The position numbers and the translations under genes were made by a program. A stretch of DNA of 53,495 nt. It comes from Oscillospiraceae bacterium (lineage in GTDB: Bacteria > Bacillota > Clostridia > Monoglobales > WRAG01). The stretch covers positions 1 to 53,495 of the forward strand of contig WRAG01000012.1 of the NCBI GenBank assembly GCA_009780345.1, in the 5' to 3' direction. Shown one piece after another: positions 9,897-18,617 of the stretch (the first letter of the stretch is position 1; each line of letters opens with the position of its first letter). The notes under the pieces were generated by a model. It had not been told where the DNA came from. It did not search any database and worked only from the letters and a program-made list of their open reading frames with translations.

Positions 9897-9925
9897 TTGA
9901 CAAGCTTTGCGATATTGTGTACAAT
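9897..9925 (+). promoter_or_regulatory. Promoter of the M-box/mgtE transcript
   Basis: TTGACA (9897-9902), a 17-bp spacer and TACAAT (9920-9925), placing the transcript start about 10 nt before the conserved riboswitch core. Confidence 0.85.
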
Positions 9926-9940
9926 AAGTATAAGTAATAT

Positions 9941-10110
9941 AACTTGTTAGGTGAGGCTCCTAAAAGAACACAGGCTGCTGCCCTTAAATGTCGAGAGACG
10001 CCATTAGGGTATAACAGGCATAGTCGGATTAAGGCGTGCTTAATGTAGCTGGTTTGCTTTCTAAATCTACGTCTTTTAGTGCTAAAACTCATACGAGGGG
10101 TTGAATAGCT
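9941..10110 (+). ncRNA. M-box (ykoK leader) Mg2+ riboswitch
   Basis: The conserved M-box pieces occur in order: GTTAGGTGAGGCTCCT (9946-9961), GCTGCTGCCC, AAATGTCGAGAGACGCCA, then AATGTAGCTGG and GTGCTAAAACTC. This RNA folds around several Mg2+ ions when the metal is plentiful. It sits between a strong promoter and an intrinsic terminator ahead of mgtE, the classic arrangement for shutting off Mg2+ uptake by early termination. Confidence 0.95.
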
Positions 10111-10184
10111 ACATCCGCATCTTTGCGCAAACTTTGCAGTGTTTTGCTGTACTTGTTTTTGCGTATGGATAGATATGTTAAACT

Positions 10185-10210
10185 AACGCCCCTTTTAGGG
10201 GGCGTTTTTT
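10185..10210 (+). terminator. Riboswitch-controlled terminator before mgtE
   Basis: AACGCCCC, a TTTTA loop, and GGGGCGTT followed by a T run, 31 nt before the first mgtE start. Its position between the M-box and mgtE marks it as the expression platform. Confidence 0.88.
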
Positions 10211-10240
10211 AGTTTCACTCGCAAATTAGGAGGTGAGTTT

Positions 10241-11668
10241 ATGGATTCGGACGGTAGTAAGGGGAATAATACTAATCATTTAATATCGGAGGTAACACAA
10301 ATGACACTACACGAAAAAATCCTGTCTCACATCAAAGGCAAGGATATGGCGGGGCTGAAAAACTTGATTGCGAGCACGGAAGAGCTGGAATTTCTTGACG
10401 CGTTCTACGATTTGTCACCTGAAGAGCAGGTAATCGCGTTTCGATTGCTCGCGAAGGATAAGGCATTATTAATATTTGAAGAGTTAGACACAGACGAGCA
10501 GCAGAATTTGTTGCATTCGTTTACCGATCAAAGGGCAATAGAGCTTGTGAACGAAATGGCGCCGGACGATAGGGTGAAATTGTTGGAAGAAATGCCCGCC
10601 GTTGTCGCGAAAAAGCTTATCGGTTCGCTTTCTTCCGAAGAACGGCAAGTCACCAACGCCTTGATGGGGTATCAGCCTGAAACGGCGGGCCGTATAATGA
10701 CGCCCGAGTATATCTCGCTTCGGCGCGAAATGACGGCGGACGAAGCGTTGGCAAAAGTAAGAACACAGGCGAAAGATAAGGAAACAATCTATACATTGTT
10801 CGTAACCGACAATTCAAAGAAGCTCGAAGGCGTGCTTACGCTGAAAGAATTGCTTACCGCTGACGGTGACACAAAAATAGACGATATTATGTCGAAAAAG
10901 GCGGTAAAGGTGTCTACCGACACCGACCAAGAGGCAGTTGCGCGAACGTTGCAGGAGCTTGACCTTTTGGCGATTCCCGTTGTAGATAAGGAAGAGCGTT
11001 TGGTGGGTATCGTAACCATCGACGACGCGATTGACGTTTTGGAAGAAGAATATACCGAGGACATCTTCGACCAAGCCGGTCTTGCGGATATTACGGGCAA
11101 CGAATCCGACCGAAGCGAGATTCTTATAAATGGAAGCATGTGGAAAATTTGGAAAGTGCGATTACCTTTCTTGATAATCACGTTAGCCGGAGGACTCATC
11201 GCGGCAAGTATTATGGGCGGCTTTGAAGAAGCGTTGGAAACTATTACAGCAGTAGCCTTTTTTATACCATTGATTATGGACATGGGCGGTAGTGTCGGCA
11301 CGCAATCTTCCACTCTTTTTGCGCGCGCCGTCGTGTTGGGACATATTCAACCGAAAAAGTTTGCAAAACATTTCCTAAAAGAAATTGGTATCGGACTTAG
11401 CATGGGAATTTTGATAGGAGCCGCCGCCGGGATTATTGCCGCTTTTTGGCGAGGAGCGCCTGCCGTATTGGGGGTTGCTGTTGGACTTGCGGTGATTGTA
11501 ACTACGACATTAGCCTCGTTATTGGGATTCTTGATTCCATATGTGTTGATAAAGTTCAACGTAGACCAAACGGCAGGCTCTGCACCGATCATTACATCTA
11601 TTAAGGATATTGCGGGACTTTTAATCTATTTTTTATTTGTAAGCATATTCTTGGGAAATTTGATGTAG
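10241..11668 (+). CDS. mgtE: Magnesium transporter MgtE
   Basis: A 475-residue Mg2+ channel. In order it has an N-terminal alpha-helical domain (about 30-150), a CBS pair that senses cytosolic Mg2+ (about 150-280, with LTLKELLTADGD and VGIVTIDDAIDVL), and a membrane part with about five helices from residue 310. The selectivity region MDMGGSVGTQSS is present. Two start sites are plausible: ATG 10241 after AGGAGGTGAG, and in-frame ATG 10301 (MTLHEKIL) after CGGAGGT. The second matches homologue starts better. It is controlled by the upstream M-box. Confidence 0.96.
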   Translation: MDSDGSKGNNTNHLISEVTQMTLHEKILSHIKGKDMAGLKNLIASTEELEFLDAFYDLSPEEQVIAFRLLAKDKALLIFEELDTDEQQNLLHSFTDQRAIELVNEMAPDDRVKLLEEMPAVVAKKLIGSLSSEERQVTNALMGYQPETAGRIMTPEYISLRREMTADEALAKVRTQAKDKETIYTLFVTDNSKKLEGVLTLKELLTADGDTKIDDIMSKKAVKVSTDTDQEAVARTLQELDLLAIPVVDKEERLVGIVTIDDAIDVLEEEYTEDIFDQAGLADITGNESDRSEILINGSMWKIWKVRLPFLIITLAGGLIAASIMGGFEEALETITAVAFFIPLIMDMGGSVGTQSSTLFARAVVLGHIQPKKFAKHFLKEIGIGLSMGILIGAAAGIIAAFWRGAPAVLGVAVGLAVIVTTTLASLLGFLIPYVLIKFNVDQTAGSAPIITSIKDIAGLLIYFLFVSIFLGNLM

Positions 11669-11775
11669 ATTTTGCGTGAAATTACGCACACTTCCGCCGA
11701 AAACCCGAAATCGGGTATCATTTATACACGCTCTTTCAGGTTTTCGACGAAATTGCACGCAATTTGACACAAAAT
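11669..11775 (-). other. Structured repeat element, copy A
   Basis: A 107-nt element sharing two conserved boxes with copies B (51870-51973) and C (51402-51529). On this strand it opens CAAATTGCGT...TTTCGTCGAA and closes TTCGGCGGAAG...TGCGTAATTTC. The outer arms are ATTTTG/CAAAAT, the middle stem GAAAACC/GGTTTTC, and the central mini-hairpin GTAT/ATAC. It lies between mgtE and the HAD gene, on the strand opposite both. Confidence 0.72.
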
Positions 11776-11810
11776 TTTGTAGATTTAATATATTTTAGGA
11801 GGAAATAACT

Positions 11811-12791
11811 ATGATAAACATACCAAACCTTGGGCAATTCGATGAAAACAGCGGGTTGAAGCCGCTTACCGCCACTTCTGACGGAAAATTCACCGTCGGG
11901 CAGAGCGGCGTTGCTGAAATCGCTGTTACCGGCGACGGAAAAGTTGAATTCGTCTCGTTCGGCACGCATTCGATGGCGTGCGTCAAGTCGGCAATCTCGT
12001 ATCCTACATACTATCCGATTGAGCCTGTCGAGTTGCAACGCCCGACAAAGGCGGTTTTGATGGACTTGGACGGAACTTCGGTTCGGTCGGAAGAATTTTG
12101 GATTTGGATTATCCAAATGACCACGGCGAGCCTGCTCGGCAATCCGAAATTCGAGTTGGAAGATGCGGATTTACCTTTCGTGTCAGGGCATAGCGTGTCG
12201 GAACATTTAAGCTATTGCATCGACAAATATTGCCCGGGCGCGTCGCTTGAGAGGGCACGTGAATTTTATTTCGAGCATACGCACCGTGAAATGAAGGAAA
12301 TTATGGAAGGGCGCGGGCGGGACGGCGCGTTTACGCCGGTTGAGGGAATTAAGGAATTTTTATACGAGCTGAAAGGCATGGGTATCAAAATCGGACTTGT
12401 AACATCGGGCCTTTACGAAAAAGCGTGGCCGGAAATTGTGTCGGCGTTCAAAACGCTCGGAATGGGCGACCCTAACGACTTCTACGACGCGACAATCACC
12501 GCCGGATTCCCGCTTCGCAAGGGAAGTTCGGGCACGCTTGGCGAGCTTTCGCCAAAGCCGCACCCATGGTTGTACTCAGAAACGGCGATTGTCGGCTTGG
12601 GAATTCCATTCGCCGAGCGAAACTCGGTGATCGGAATCGAGGACAGCGGCGCGGGCGTGTGTTCGGTGCGGCTTGCGGGATACAACACTATCGGCATAAC
12701 CGGCGGAAACATTGAGGAAAGCGGAACCGGTGCGCTGTGCGGACATTATTGCGACAGTTTTGAGCAGATTTTGAAGATAATTAAGGGGTAA
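11811..12791 (+). CDS. HAD-superfamily hydrolase with an extra N-terminal region
   Basis: A 326-residue protein. Residues 80-325 are a beta-phosphoglucomutase-like HAD domain with motif I DLDGT (D85, D87), motif II VTSG, motif III lysine in SPKPHP and motif IV IEDSGAG, so it is probably a phosphatase or phosphomutase for a small phosphorylated substrate. The first 80 residues, before motif I, match nothing I know. The start follows AGGAGG. It is followed by a terminator and probably transcribed alone. The substrate cannot be told from sequence. Confidence 0.85.
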   Translation: MINIPNLGQFDENSGLKPLTATSDGKFTVGQSGVAEIAVTGDGKVEFVSFGTHSMACVKSAISYPTYYPIEPVELQRPTKAVLMDLDGTSVRSEEFWIWIIQMTTASLLGNPKFELEDADLPFVSGHSVSEHLSYCIDKYCPGASLERAREFYFEHTHREMKEIMEGRGRDGAFTPVEGIKEFLYELKGMGIKIGLVTSGLYEKAWPEIVSAFKTLGMGDPNDFYDATITAGFPLRKGSSGTLGELSPKPHPWLYSETAIVGLGIPFAERNSVIGIEDSGAGVCSVRLAGYNTIGITGGNIEESGTGALCGHYCDSFEQILKIIKG

Positions 12792-12798
12792 ATAATTA

Positions 12799-12833
12799 AA
12801 ACCGCAAAAAGTGGAAACTTTTTGCGGTTTTTT
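12799..12833 (+). terminator. Intrinsic terminator after the HAD gene
   Basis: AACCGCAAAAAGT, a short loop, and ACTTTTTGCGGTT followed by T6: a near-perfect hairpin just past the HAD stop. Confidence 0.9.
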
Positions 12834-12877
12834 GTTGCCTAGAAGTACATTTGACAATTTTTTATTTAGCATCCAAA

Positions 12878-13054
12878 TTATGTCGAAGAATCGGGAATTT
12901 CGCCATGCTGTTTTTCAAACTCCGCAACACGTCTTTTCATAAATTGCTCAATTTCCTTATTCGCGGACCGTCCGTTGTATTCGGCAATATAACGAAATTT
13001 ACCGAAAAGTTTACGGTTTACACGAAGCGTGTACCTCAATATAATATCACTCAT
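12878..13054 (-). CDS. Small Arc/ribbon-helix-helix-like protein
   Basis: A 58-residue basic protein: MSDIILRYTLRVNRKLFGKF, then RYIAEYNGRSANKEIEQFMK and RRVAEFEKQHGEI. A beta-strand with alternating residues followed by two helices fits an Arc-type ribbon-helix-helix DNA-binding fold, which pairs as dimers on operators. GAGGTG precedes the ATG. No toxin-like partner gene is adjacent. It lies convergent to the HAD gene. The fold is inferred from pattern and length only. Confidence 0.65.
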   Translation of the reverse strand: MSDIILRYTLRVNRKLFGKFRYIAEYNGRSANKEIEQFMKRRVAEFEKQHGEIPDSST

Positions 13055-13136
13055 CACCTTTCACCTCTTGTATACTATATTAATACCATTTGTGCGTCAT
13101 TTAATAATATGGTGAAATAATGGTGGCAAAAAGGTG

Positions 13137-13165
13137 TTGACAAACTCGAAAACACATGGTAAAAT
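13137..13165 (+). promoter_or_regulatory. Strong promoter for a short transcript
   Basis: TTGACA (13137-13142), a 17-bp spacer and TAAAAT (13160-13165). No gene longer than 17 codons follows before the terminator at 13285-13311. Confidence 0.75.
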
Positions 13166-13171
13166 ATAACA

Positions 13172-13311
13172 AGCATATTAATTCAGACAATAAAAATTCA
13201 CAAATGGCGGACAGGGGGAAGCGAATGCGAAAAATTAAAGGGATAGTAAGAATGTAAGAAATTTACTTATTTATCGTAAAAAATAAAAAAGAGCCTTACG
13301 GCTCTTTTTTT
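13172..13311 (+). ncRNA. Candidate small RNA or micro-peptide transcript
   Basis: A promoter and a strong terminator bracket about 140 nt. The only frame is ATG 13204 to stop 13257 (17 codons), or ATG 13225 (10 codons, MRKIKGIVRM) after a GGGGGAA site. It may be a small RNA, or a basic micro-peptide gene. The similarity ends there; no known RNA family was recognised. Confidence 0.4.
13285..13311. terminator. Bidirectional intrinsic terminator
   Basis: AAAAAAGAGCC, TTAC loop, GGCTCTTTTTT. It ends the short plus-strand transcript, and lies 6 nt past the stop of the minus-strand cupin gene with a U tract on that strand too. Confidence 0.88.
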
Positions 13312-13316
13312 ACGCT

Positions 13317-14504
13317 TTATGGTTGTGATTTATGATTCGGGCCAAAGTGCTTCAATATCACCAACGGCTCGTAGTCCGAATGGTTACAAATTTCGACTCC
13401 CGCCGTTGCCGCAACGTCGGATACGAAGAATTCGTCCGAGCTTAGCTGTCCGAATCTCAACATTCCTGCCGATTCGCACTTGTGCGGACCGAAAGTTCCG
13501 TTCCCTTGCACGACAACGCAGCCATACGCGCCCTCGTTTTTGATAACTGCTTTTTGACGAGGAAGTATCGTCAATTCCTGCGCGCCGATATACGGATTTC
13601 CGTATGTAATCCAATTTTGAACGTAAACGCCGTCCTGTTTCGACTCAAGCACCGGCGGACGGAAGTAATTCTTACGATAATCGGGATCAACATTTTTCTC
13701 CCAATCCATCAGGCCCATAATGTAATCGACGTTGTTTTGCTGGTCGGGCGGACAGTTCTCGTTCAAGAAACTGTGCGGATAAACCTCGCCGCTTGCAATG
13801 TTTTCGTAAACCGAGTTCACGTCGGCATTCCACTGCGGCTCGTATGTTAAATACGAGCCCGGCGCGTGAAGAACGCCCGGCGCAGTATACCAACCCGTGC
13901 CCAATTTAATGCGAAACGCGCGTGACAGTTCGGTTACGCGGTTGTCGCCGTCCATATATTGCTCCAAACATTCGCGCACTTCTTCTTTGGTAACCTCCGG
14001 CGAAAATCCGAAGTAGGTTGACGGGTTCGTGCCTGCGTAGTTGTTAAGTTGCGGCGGATAGAAGTACGCTTCCGGCTTGCCCAGTCGTCCAACTCGCTCG
14101 GCGTCTTCAAATTTCAAGTGAAGATGATGGAAAAGCGGCACTTCGTAGTCGAAAAACTTCGAATACATCGGCCAAGTGCCGTATTTGTCGTGAAACTCCT
14201 GCCCGATAAGCTCTGCGCCAAGTTCCGCAACCGCTTCTTTAAGCTGGAAACGCTCGGATTTATCGTCGCCATAGTAAACATAGCTCAAACCTTCGTCCGG
14301 CGCGGCTTTATCGCCGTTCATCGCGGGAATTACGCTTGAAAACCATCGCTCTTTAATCGCGCCCCGCTCGGTTCCGAACGCGTAGTAATCGTCCGGATGA
14401 AGGCGCAAACGCCTGCCCGGGCGAGAAAATCGCCGCGGAATAAATATCGGAACCATCTTAAAAATTCCGTCGTGCTTCTCGAAAATTTCTCTGATTTTGC
14501 TCAT
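13317..14504 (-). CDS. Phosphomannose-isomerase-like cupin protein
   Basis: A 395-residue cupin resembling class I mannose-6-phosphate isomerases. Metal-ligand candidates occur in HHLHLKFEDA, GKPEAYF (the KPE of PMI) and GVLHAPGSYLTYEPQWNADV near residue 230, where PMI has its third histidine. The order H-x-H, KPE, H matches type I PMI, but the flanks differ from ManA, so the substrate could be another free or phosphorylated aldose. The start follows AGGAGG. It shares strand with two glycosidase-like genes upstream, so it probably belongs to sugar breakdown. Confidence 0.72.
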   Translation of the reverse strand: MSKIREIFEKHDGIFKMVPIFIPRRFSRPGRRLRLHPDDYYAFGTERGAIKERWFSSVIPAMNGDKAAPDEGLSYVYYGDDKSERFQLKEAVAELGAELIGQEFHDKYGTWPMYSKFFDYEVPLFHHLHLKFEDAERVGRLGKPEAYFYPPQLNNYAGTNPSTYFGFSPEVTKEEVRECLEQYMDGDNRVTELSRAFRIKLGTGWYTAPGVLHAPGSYLTYEPQWNADVNSVYENIASGEVYPHSFLNENCPPDQQNNVDYIMGLMDWEKNVDPDYRKNYFRPPVLESKQDGVYVQNWITYGNPYIGAQELTILPRQKAVIKNEGAYGCVVVQGNGTFGPHKCESAGMLRFGQLSSDEFFVSDVAATAGVEICNHSDYEPLVILKHFGPNHKSQP

Positions 14505-14564
14505 AATAACAACCTCCTAATATTTTTCAAACTATCGTGCCTCGCGGCGCAATGTTTGCATGTG

Positions 14565-15950
14565 CTAAAGCGCGGGAGAAAGCGGCTCCGCCGCCCTCCA
14601 ATTTTGTATTGTTACTTTATTTATGCTTGCAATTTTAATCGGTTCGGATTTTGCGTTTATATGCGCCAGTCCCGCCAACTGCCGCGCGATTTTCAGCGGT
14701 TCCGAAACGTTGATTAAGTTCAGCGCGCCGCACCCCTCACAAATCGTCTGCCGCTCTGCAGGAAGCTCGAAATAATCGGGGGAGAGGAAGCGTTCGTAGA
14801 ACCAATACGGATTTTCCCGCGTCAATTTATATTGCGGCGGCGGGTTATAGGTTGCGTTTACTAAGTAGTCGAACAACCTATCGGCGGTGTCAAGCTCGCC
14901 TAAAGTCAACGCAAGTTGCAACGCGTACCCCTGCCCGTACGACGGACTGGTCAACAAACCTTCGCAGTATGCTTCGAACTGTAAATACATACCATATTTT
15001 TCGAATTGCGCCGCTCTGCCCGGAACGGAAAGCAAGCTGTAAAACGTTTTGCGCGCGGCGTCGAAGCCGACATCGTTCCAGTACGCGTTAAAAGTCGCGT
15101 CGCCGTCAATGTCGCACATCATCGCGCCGCAACCGTTTATCCCCGAAAATCCGACGTTTGTGTCGGCGTCGAGGGTTTTTGCGCTTGGCTTATAATCGTC
15201 GGGCGAAACGCACCAAATAAAGCCTTTATCGTCCACAAGATATTTCTTCAAATCGGCAAACAAAGTTTTCGCCGACTCGCTTGCTTTCGCGGCGATTTCG
15301 CCGGTCAAAGTCTGTCCGCCAATGCACAAAGCGTTTGCCGCCAAGTGGTTTTGAACAACGTTGCACCACTCGCCCTCAACAAACATTCCGCCGCCGAACT
15401 CGCCGCTTCCGGCGATAAGCTTGTTTTCATTCACTTCTTTGATAAGGTACAGAAGCGGCGATTGTGGACAGGTCAGGAAGTTTTCAATTTTTTCGCATGT
15501 CGCTTTGATTATTACGTTCTCCGACTTGCCGAGCCGTTGCAAGAACAGACATAGCGCGATTATAATCGCGCACGTGCCGTCAAGTTCGGTTCCTGCTTTT
15601 ACCTCGCCTAAGTTTTGATATTCCGGAAACGCGTGGAACCCCGCGTCGTTTATGCCGCAATGGTCGATTGCGTATTCCGCCGTCATGCAAGCGTGCCCGT
15701 AATAGCCATAGTGAACCAGCTCGCGCAGGAAGTTCCCGACGTCGCGGGACCACATTGTGTCGGTCCAAAACCTGCCGTCCACCGACGCGCTTACGAATCC
15801 ACGATTTTCACCTTCGGATACGAAATTTTTAGCCAATGCCCCCGAAAGCGACTCCTCAATTAGTTTTGTAAATATATCGGCAGTCTCGCTGCCCTCGAAG
15901 ATCAACTTCCCCGGGCGGTTTAACGCAAGATATTCTTCAGTTTTAATCAT
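14565..15950 (-). CDS. Putative (alpha/alpha)6-barrel glycosidase-like protein
   Basis: A 461-residue cytoplasmic protein (no signal peptide). It has the look of six-hairpin glycosidases: repeated helical pairs, WTDTMWSRDVGNFLRELVHYG near residue 62-82, ELDGTCAIIIAL near 120, and an aromatic-rich FEAYCEGLLTSPSYGQGYA near 350. Acid pairs suited to catalysis are present (D69, E121, D123), but I cannot name the family or sugar. The start follows AGAGGATA. It lies between the PMI-like cupin and GH88, all on the minus strand, with gaps of 60-80 bp. Confidence 0.6.
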   Translation of the reverse strand: MIKTEEYLALNRPGKLIFEGSETADIFTKLIEESLSGALAKNFVSEGENRGFVSASVDGRFWTDTMWSRDVGNFLRELVHYGYYGHACMTAEYAIDHCGINDAGFHAFPEYQNLGEVKAGTELDGTCAIIIALCLFLQRLGKSENVIIKATCEKIENFLTCPQSPLLYLIKEVNENKLIAGSGEFGGGMFVEGEWCNVVQNHLAANALCIGGQTLTGEIAAKASESAKTLFADLKKYLVDDKGFIWCVSPDDYKPSAKTLDADTNVGFSGINGCGAMMCDIDGDATFNAYWNDVGFDAARKTFYSLLSVPGRAAQFEKYGMYLQFEAYCEGLLTSPSYGQGYALQLALTLGELDTADRLFDYLVNATYNPPPQYKLTRENPYWFYERFLSPDYFELPAERQTICEGCGALNLINVSEPLKIARQLAGLAHINAKSEPIKIASINKVTIQNWRAAEPLSPAL

Positions 15951-16032
15951 ATTTTATCCTCTATTCGTTAAAATAGGATTTTCGCTTTGCGAAAATCTCA
16001 CCAAAATTGTCAATTGTACATTGTCAATTGCC

Positions 16033-17211
16033 TTATAAATCCCACATATTTACATTAAGTCCGCTGCGTTTTACAAGCGCTTCCATATAATAATAGTCGC
16101 CGAAAATTGCCGCCCATTGGTGAACAATTCTGCCGCCGTTTTCATCGGTTCCGCCGCAATACGCGCTGTCAAGCAACGCTTCCGAATCATTATCAAACAC
16201 ATGCGAATGATTTTTTATAAGCCCAAGCAATATTTTATCCGCCGCGGCTCTGTAAGTCTCTGCTTTTGCTTTGTCTGTCTCTTCGACGCACAAAGCTAAG
16301 TCATACAAGCCGCTTGCCGCGATTGCGCCGGCGGAAGTGTCAACTTTTTCGGGAGATAAAGGATTATCGCCCAATCGGAAGTCCCACTTCGGAACGCCGC
16401 TATCGTCAAGTTGCGCGATAAAGAAGTCGGAAACTTTTATCGCCGCGTCAAGGAATTTTTTATCCATTGTGTGCATATACGCTAAGGTAAAGCCGTAAAC
16501 GCCCCAGCTTTGCCCGCGTGACCAGCATGAATCGTCTGTGTATCCGCCTTCATTTTCGCCTTTAAGCGGCTTTCCGGTTATATAATCGAAATCGAAAGTG
16601 TGGCAAGTCGAGCCGTCGGGACGAATGTTATTCATTGTCGCTTCCGCGTGGCGAATCGCCGCTTCCTTCATATATTTATTGCCTGTGGTTCGAGCCATGC
16701 AGAACAATAGCGGAAGATTCATCAAACAGTCGATAATAAGCTTCTCGCGCCGCTCGGGACGAATCAAAAGGTTCCATGCGCGGATAAATCCGCCCTTGTC
16801 GTTATAGCGGCACATTAGCGCGTTCGCCGCTTCGATTGACAAGTCCATATATTTGCTATCCCCGGTTAAACGATACGCGTTTACCGAATACAACGTATAC
16901 AAAAACCCGATATCATGGTCTTTCCAGCCTTTTCGGATTCTGTCTGTGTAAAAATCGTAAAGACTGTCCAAATAATCTACATATTTCTTTTCGGTTTCAT
17001 AGGTTTTGCCGTTCACAACGCCGGCAAGAATAACCATTCCCGTCCAAAACGAGCAAGTCCAGTCGCCGTCAAACGAATAACGGTCGCTGTACTTCGCGGT
17101 ATGACTTACGCCCGGCAATTTGTTTGCACCCGGTTTCGCGGTGTGAATTTTCATGCCTTTGTCTATCTTTTCGATGATTCCTTGCAGTTCTTTGTTAACA
17201 GTATCAAGCAT
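16033..17211 (-). CDS. GH88 unsaturated glucuronyl hydrolase
   Basis: A 392-residue cytoplasmic enzyme that hydrates and splits 4,5-unsaturated uronic acids from lyase-generated di- and oligosaccharides, yielding a 5-keto-uronate. The two family aspartates are visible: D100 in WKDHDIGF and D161 in IIDCLMNLPLL. QSWGVYGF and DTSAGAIAASGLYDLA are further signatures. The length is usual for the family. The start follows AAGGAG and a perfect promoter. The product feeds KduI and KduD, both encoded 20 kb downstream. Whether the parent polymer is a pectin, ulvan or glycosaminoglycan cannot be read here. Confidence 0.92.
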   Translation of the reverse strand: MLDTVNKELQGIIEKIDKGMKIHTAKPGANKLPGVSHTAKYSDRYSFDGDWTCSFWTGMVILAGVVNGKTYETEKKYVDYLDSLYDFYTDRIRKGWKDHDIGFLYTLYSVNAYRLTGDSKYMDLSIEAANALMCRYNDKGGFIRAWNLLIRPERREKLIIDCLMNLPLLFCMARTTGNKYMKEAAIRHAEATMNNIRPDGSTCHTFDFDYITGKPLKGENEGGYTDDSCWSRGQSWGVYGFTLAYMHTMDKKFLDAAIKVSDFFIAQLDDSGVPKWDFRLGDNPLSPEKVDTSAGAIAASGLYDLALCVEETDKAKAETYRAAADKILLGLIKNHSHVFDNDSEALLDSAYCGGTDENGGRIVHQWAAIFGDYYYMEALVKRSGLNVNMWDL

Positions 17212-17253
17212 TGTGACGACTCTCCTTAAATATGTGAATTTTCATACAGAATG

Positions 17254-17282
17254 ATTATATAATTTCTGCGGATTTTTGTCAA
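17254..17282 (-). promoter_or_regulatory. Promoter of the GH88 operon
   Basis: On the minus strand TTGACA (17277-17282), a 17-bp spacer and TATAAT (17254-17259): a perfect consensus. It is divergent from the araD promoter 18 bp away. Confidence 0.85.
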
Positions 17283-17300
17283 TGATTTTTCGAAAAATTA

Positions 17301-17329
17301 TTGACATTATTACACGGATATGGTAAGTT
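17301..17329 (+). promoter_or_regulatory. Promoter of araD
   Basis: TTGACA (17301-17306), a 17-bp spacer and TAAGTT (17324-17329), 30 nt before the araD start. Back-to-back with the GH88 promoter, so one regulator could govern both. Confidence 0.7.
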
Positions 17330-17358
17330 TAACAAAGTGTAAAATTGGAGGGGAAATT

Positions 17359-18048
17359 ATGCTTGAAAAGTTGAAACAGGAAGTATATTTGGCGAATATG
17401 GAACTGCCGAAATACGGGCTTGTAACCTTTACATGGGGCAACGTCAGCGGAATCGACCGTGAGGCGGGATTGTTCGCGATAAAACCGAGCGGCGTGCCGT
17501 ATGAAGAACTTTCCGCCGATAAAATGGTTCTTGTCGATATGTACGGCAACGTAGTCGAAGGCGATTATAACCCGTCGTCGGACACGCCGACGCATTTGGC
17601 GCTTTACAAGGCGTTTGCCGACATCGGCGGAATCGTACATACCCACTCGACGTGGGCGACGGGCGTCGCGCAATCGGGTAAGCCGATTCCGGCGTTTGGA
17701 ACGACGCACGCAGACTATTTTTACGGCGCGATTCCTTGCACACGTGATATGACCGAGTCGGAAGTCGCGGGAGAGTATGAATGGGAAACCGGAACGGTGA
17801 TTATCGAGGCGCTTAAAGGTGTTGAGCCGCTGAGTATGCCCGGAATTTTGGTGAAAAATCACGGTCCGTTTTCGTGGGGCAAAAATGCCGCAGACGCCGT
17901 ACACAACGCGGTTGTGCTTGAGGAAGTTGCGAAAATGGCGGTTATCACGCGAATGAATAATTCTGATGCGACTCCCGTAAATCAATATTTACTAGATAAG
18001 CATTATTTAAGGAAGCATGGCGCGGATGCGTATTATGGGCAGAAGTAA
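17359..18048 (+). CDS. araD: L-ribulose-5-phosphate 4-epimerase
   Basis: A 229-residue class II aldolase-fold enzyme turning L-ribulose 5-phosphate into D-xylulose 5-phosphate, Zn-dependent. H94 and H96 in HTHSTWA correspond to the zinc ligands H95/H97 of E. coli AraD. TWGNVSG, KPSG and SSDTPTH bind the phosphate and substrate. The length equals AraD (231). The start at 17359 follows GGAGGGG; the longer frame from 17320 begins inside the promoter. No araA or araB is nearby. With UlaE and LyxK it completes an L-xylulose route. Confidence 0.95.
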   Translation: MLEKLKQEVYLANMELPKYGLVTFTWGNVSGIDREAGLFAIKPSGVPYEELSADKMVLVDMYGNVVEGDYNPSSDTPTHLALYKAFADIGGIVHTHSTWATGVAQSGKPIPAFGTTHADYFYGAIPCTRDMTESEVAGEYEWETGTVIIEALKGVEPLSMPGILVKNHGPFSWGKNAADAVHNAVVLEEVAKMAVITRMNNSDATPVNQYLLDKHYLRKHGADAYYGQK

Positions 18049-18052
18049 AACT

Positions 18053-18603
18053 TTTGAAAAAAGTTTTGCAAAAATTGCGCCCAACGGGCGCGGGCTTTTA
18101 GGGCTTTGCCCTAAAAATCCATTACTCGGGTCCGTCCCGAGGGCGTGTGTCCTGCCGGACGGGCGGTAAGGGCTCTGCCCTTACCAATCCCGGTCGCCTG
18201 GCGATCACAAACGCACAAACCGCGATTTGTGCCGCGAGCGGCGACAAAAAAACTGGGCGAGCGAGCCGCATTCGCGGAAAGACTAGTGTGATATAGCACT
18301 GCGCTCCTTTTAAGAGCGATCCGCGCCTAAAAGCGCGAGATATTGCTTGGTTAGGGTGCTATGTTTGTAGTGACTTTCGCCCGCGGTTCCGCCAGCGGGG
18401 TACCCGCGTGTTTTTTGCGTGGGTCGCGGCGGGGAGGGCGACGGTTTTAGTCAAGTTTTTCCCGCGCAAAAACTTGCTGGATTGGCAAGGACTGGTCCTT
18501 GCCGCGCTGCGCGCGCCCGCGCACCCGGTCTAAGGCGCAACGCGCCTTTGACTCGCGCCCGCAGGCGCAAACCCTAACAAAATTTGATATTTAAAGAAAT
18601 AAG
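18053..18603 (+). repeat. Hairpin-mosaic repeat block R2
   Basis: This 550-bp gap has no credible gene. Modules in order are GCGCCCAACGGGCGC, TTTTAGGGC/GCCCTAAAA, GGTAAGGGC/GCCCTTACC, the conserved AATCCCGGTCGCCTGGCGAT flank, AAGTTTTT/AAAAACTT, GGCAAGGAC/GTCCTTGCC, and a final CCCTAACAAAATTTGATATT leader with AAGGAGG. The leader reads straight into the 18618 gene. Blocks R3, R6 and R7 share the same ending. Confidence 0.85.
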
Positions 18604-18617
18604 GAGGCAAACACCAC

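Noticed and set aside
9769-10092. Minus-strand 107-codon frame across the M-box
   Set aside because: It lies antisense to a recognisable riboswitch and has no SD.
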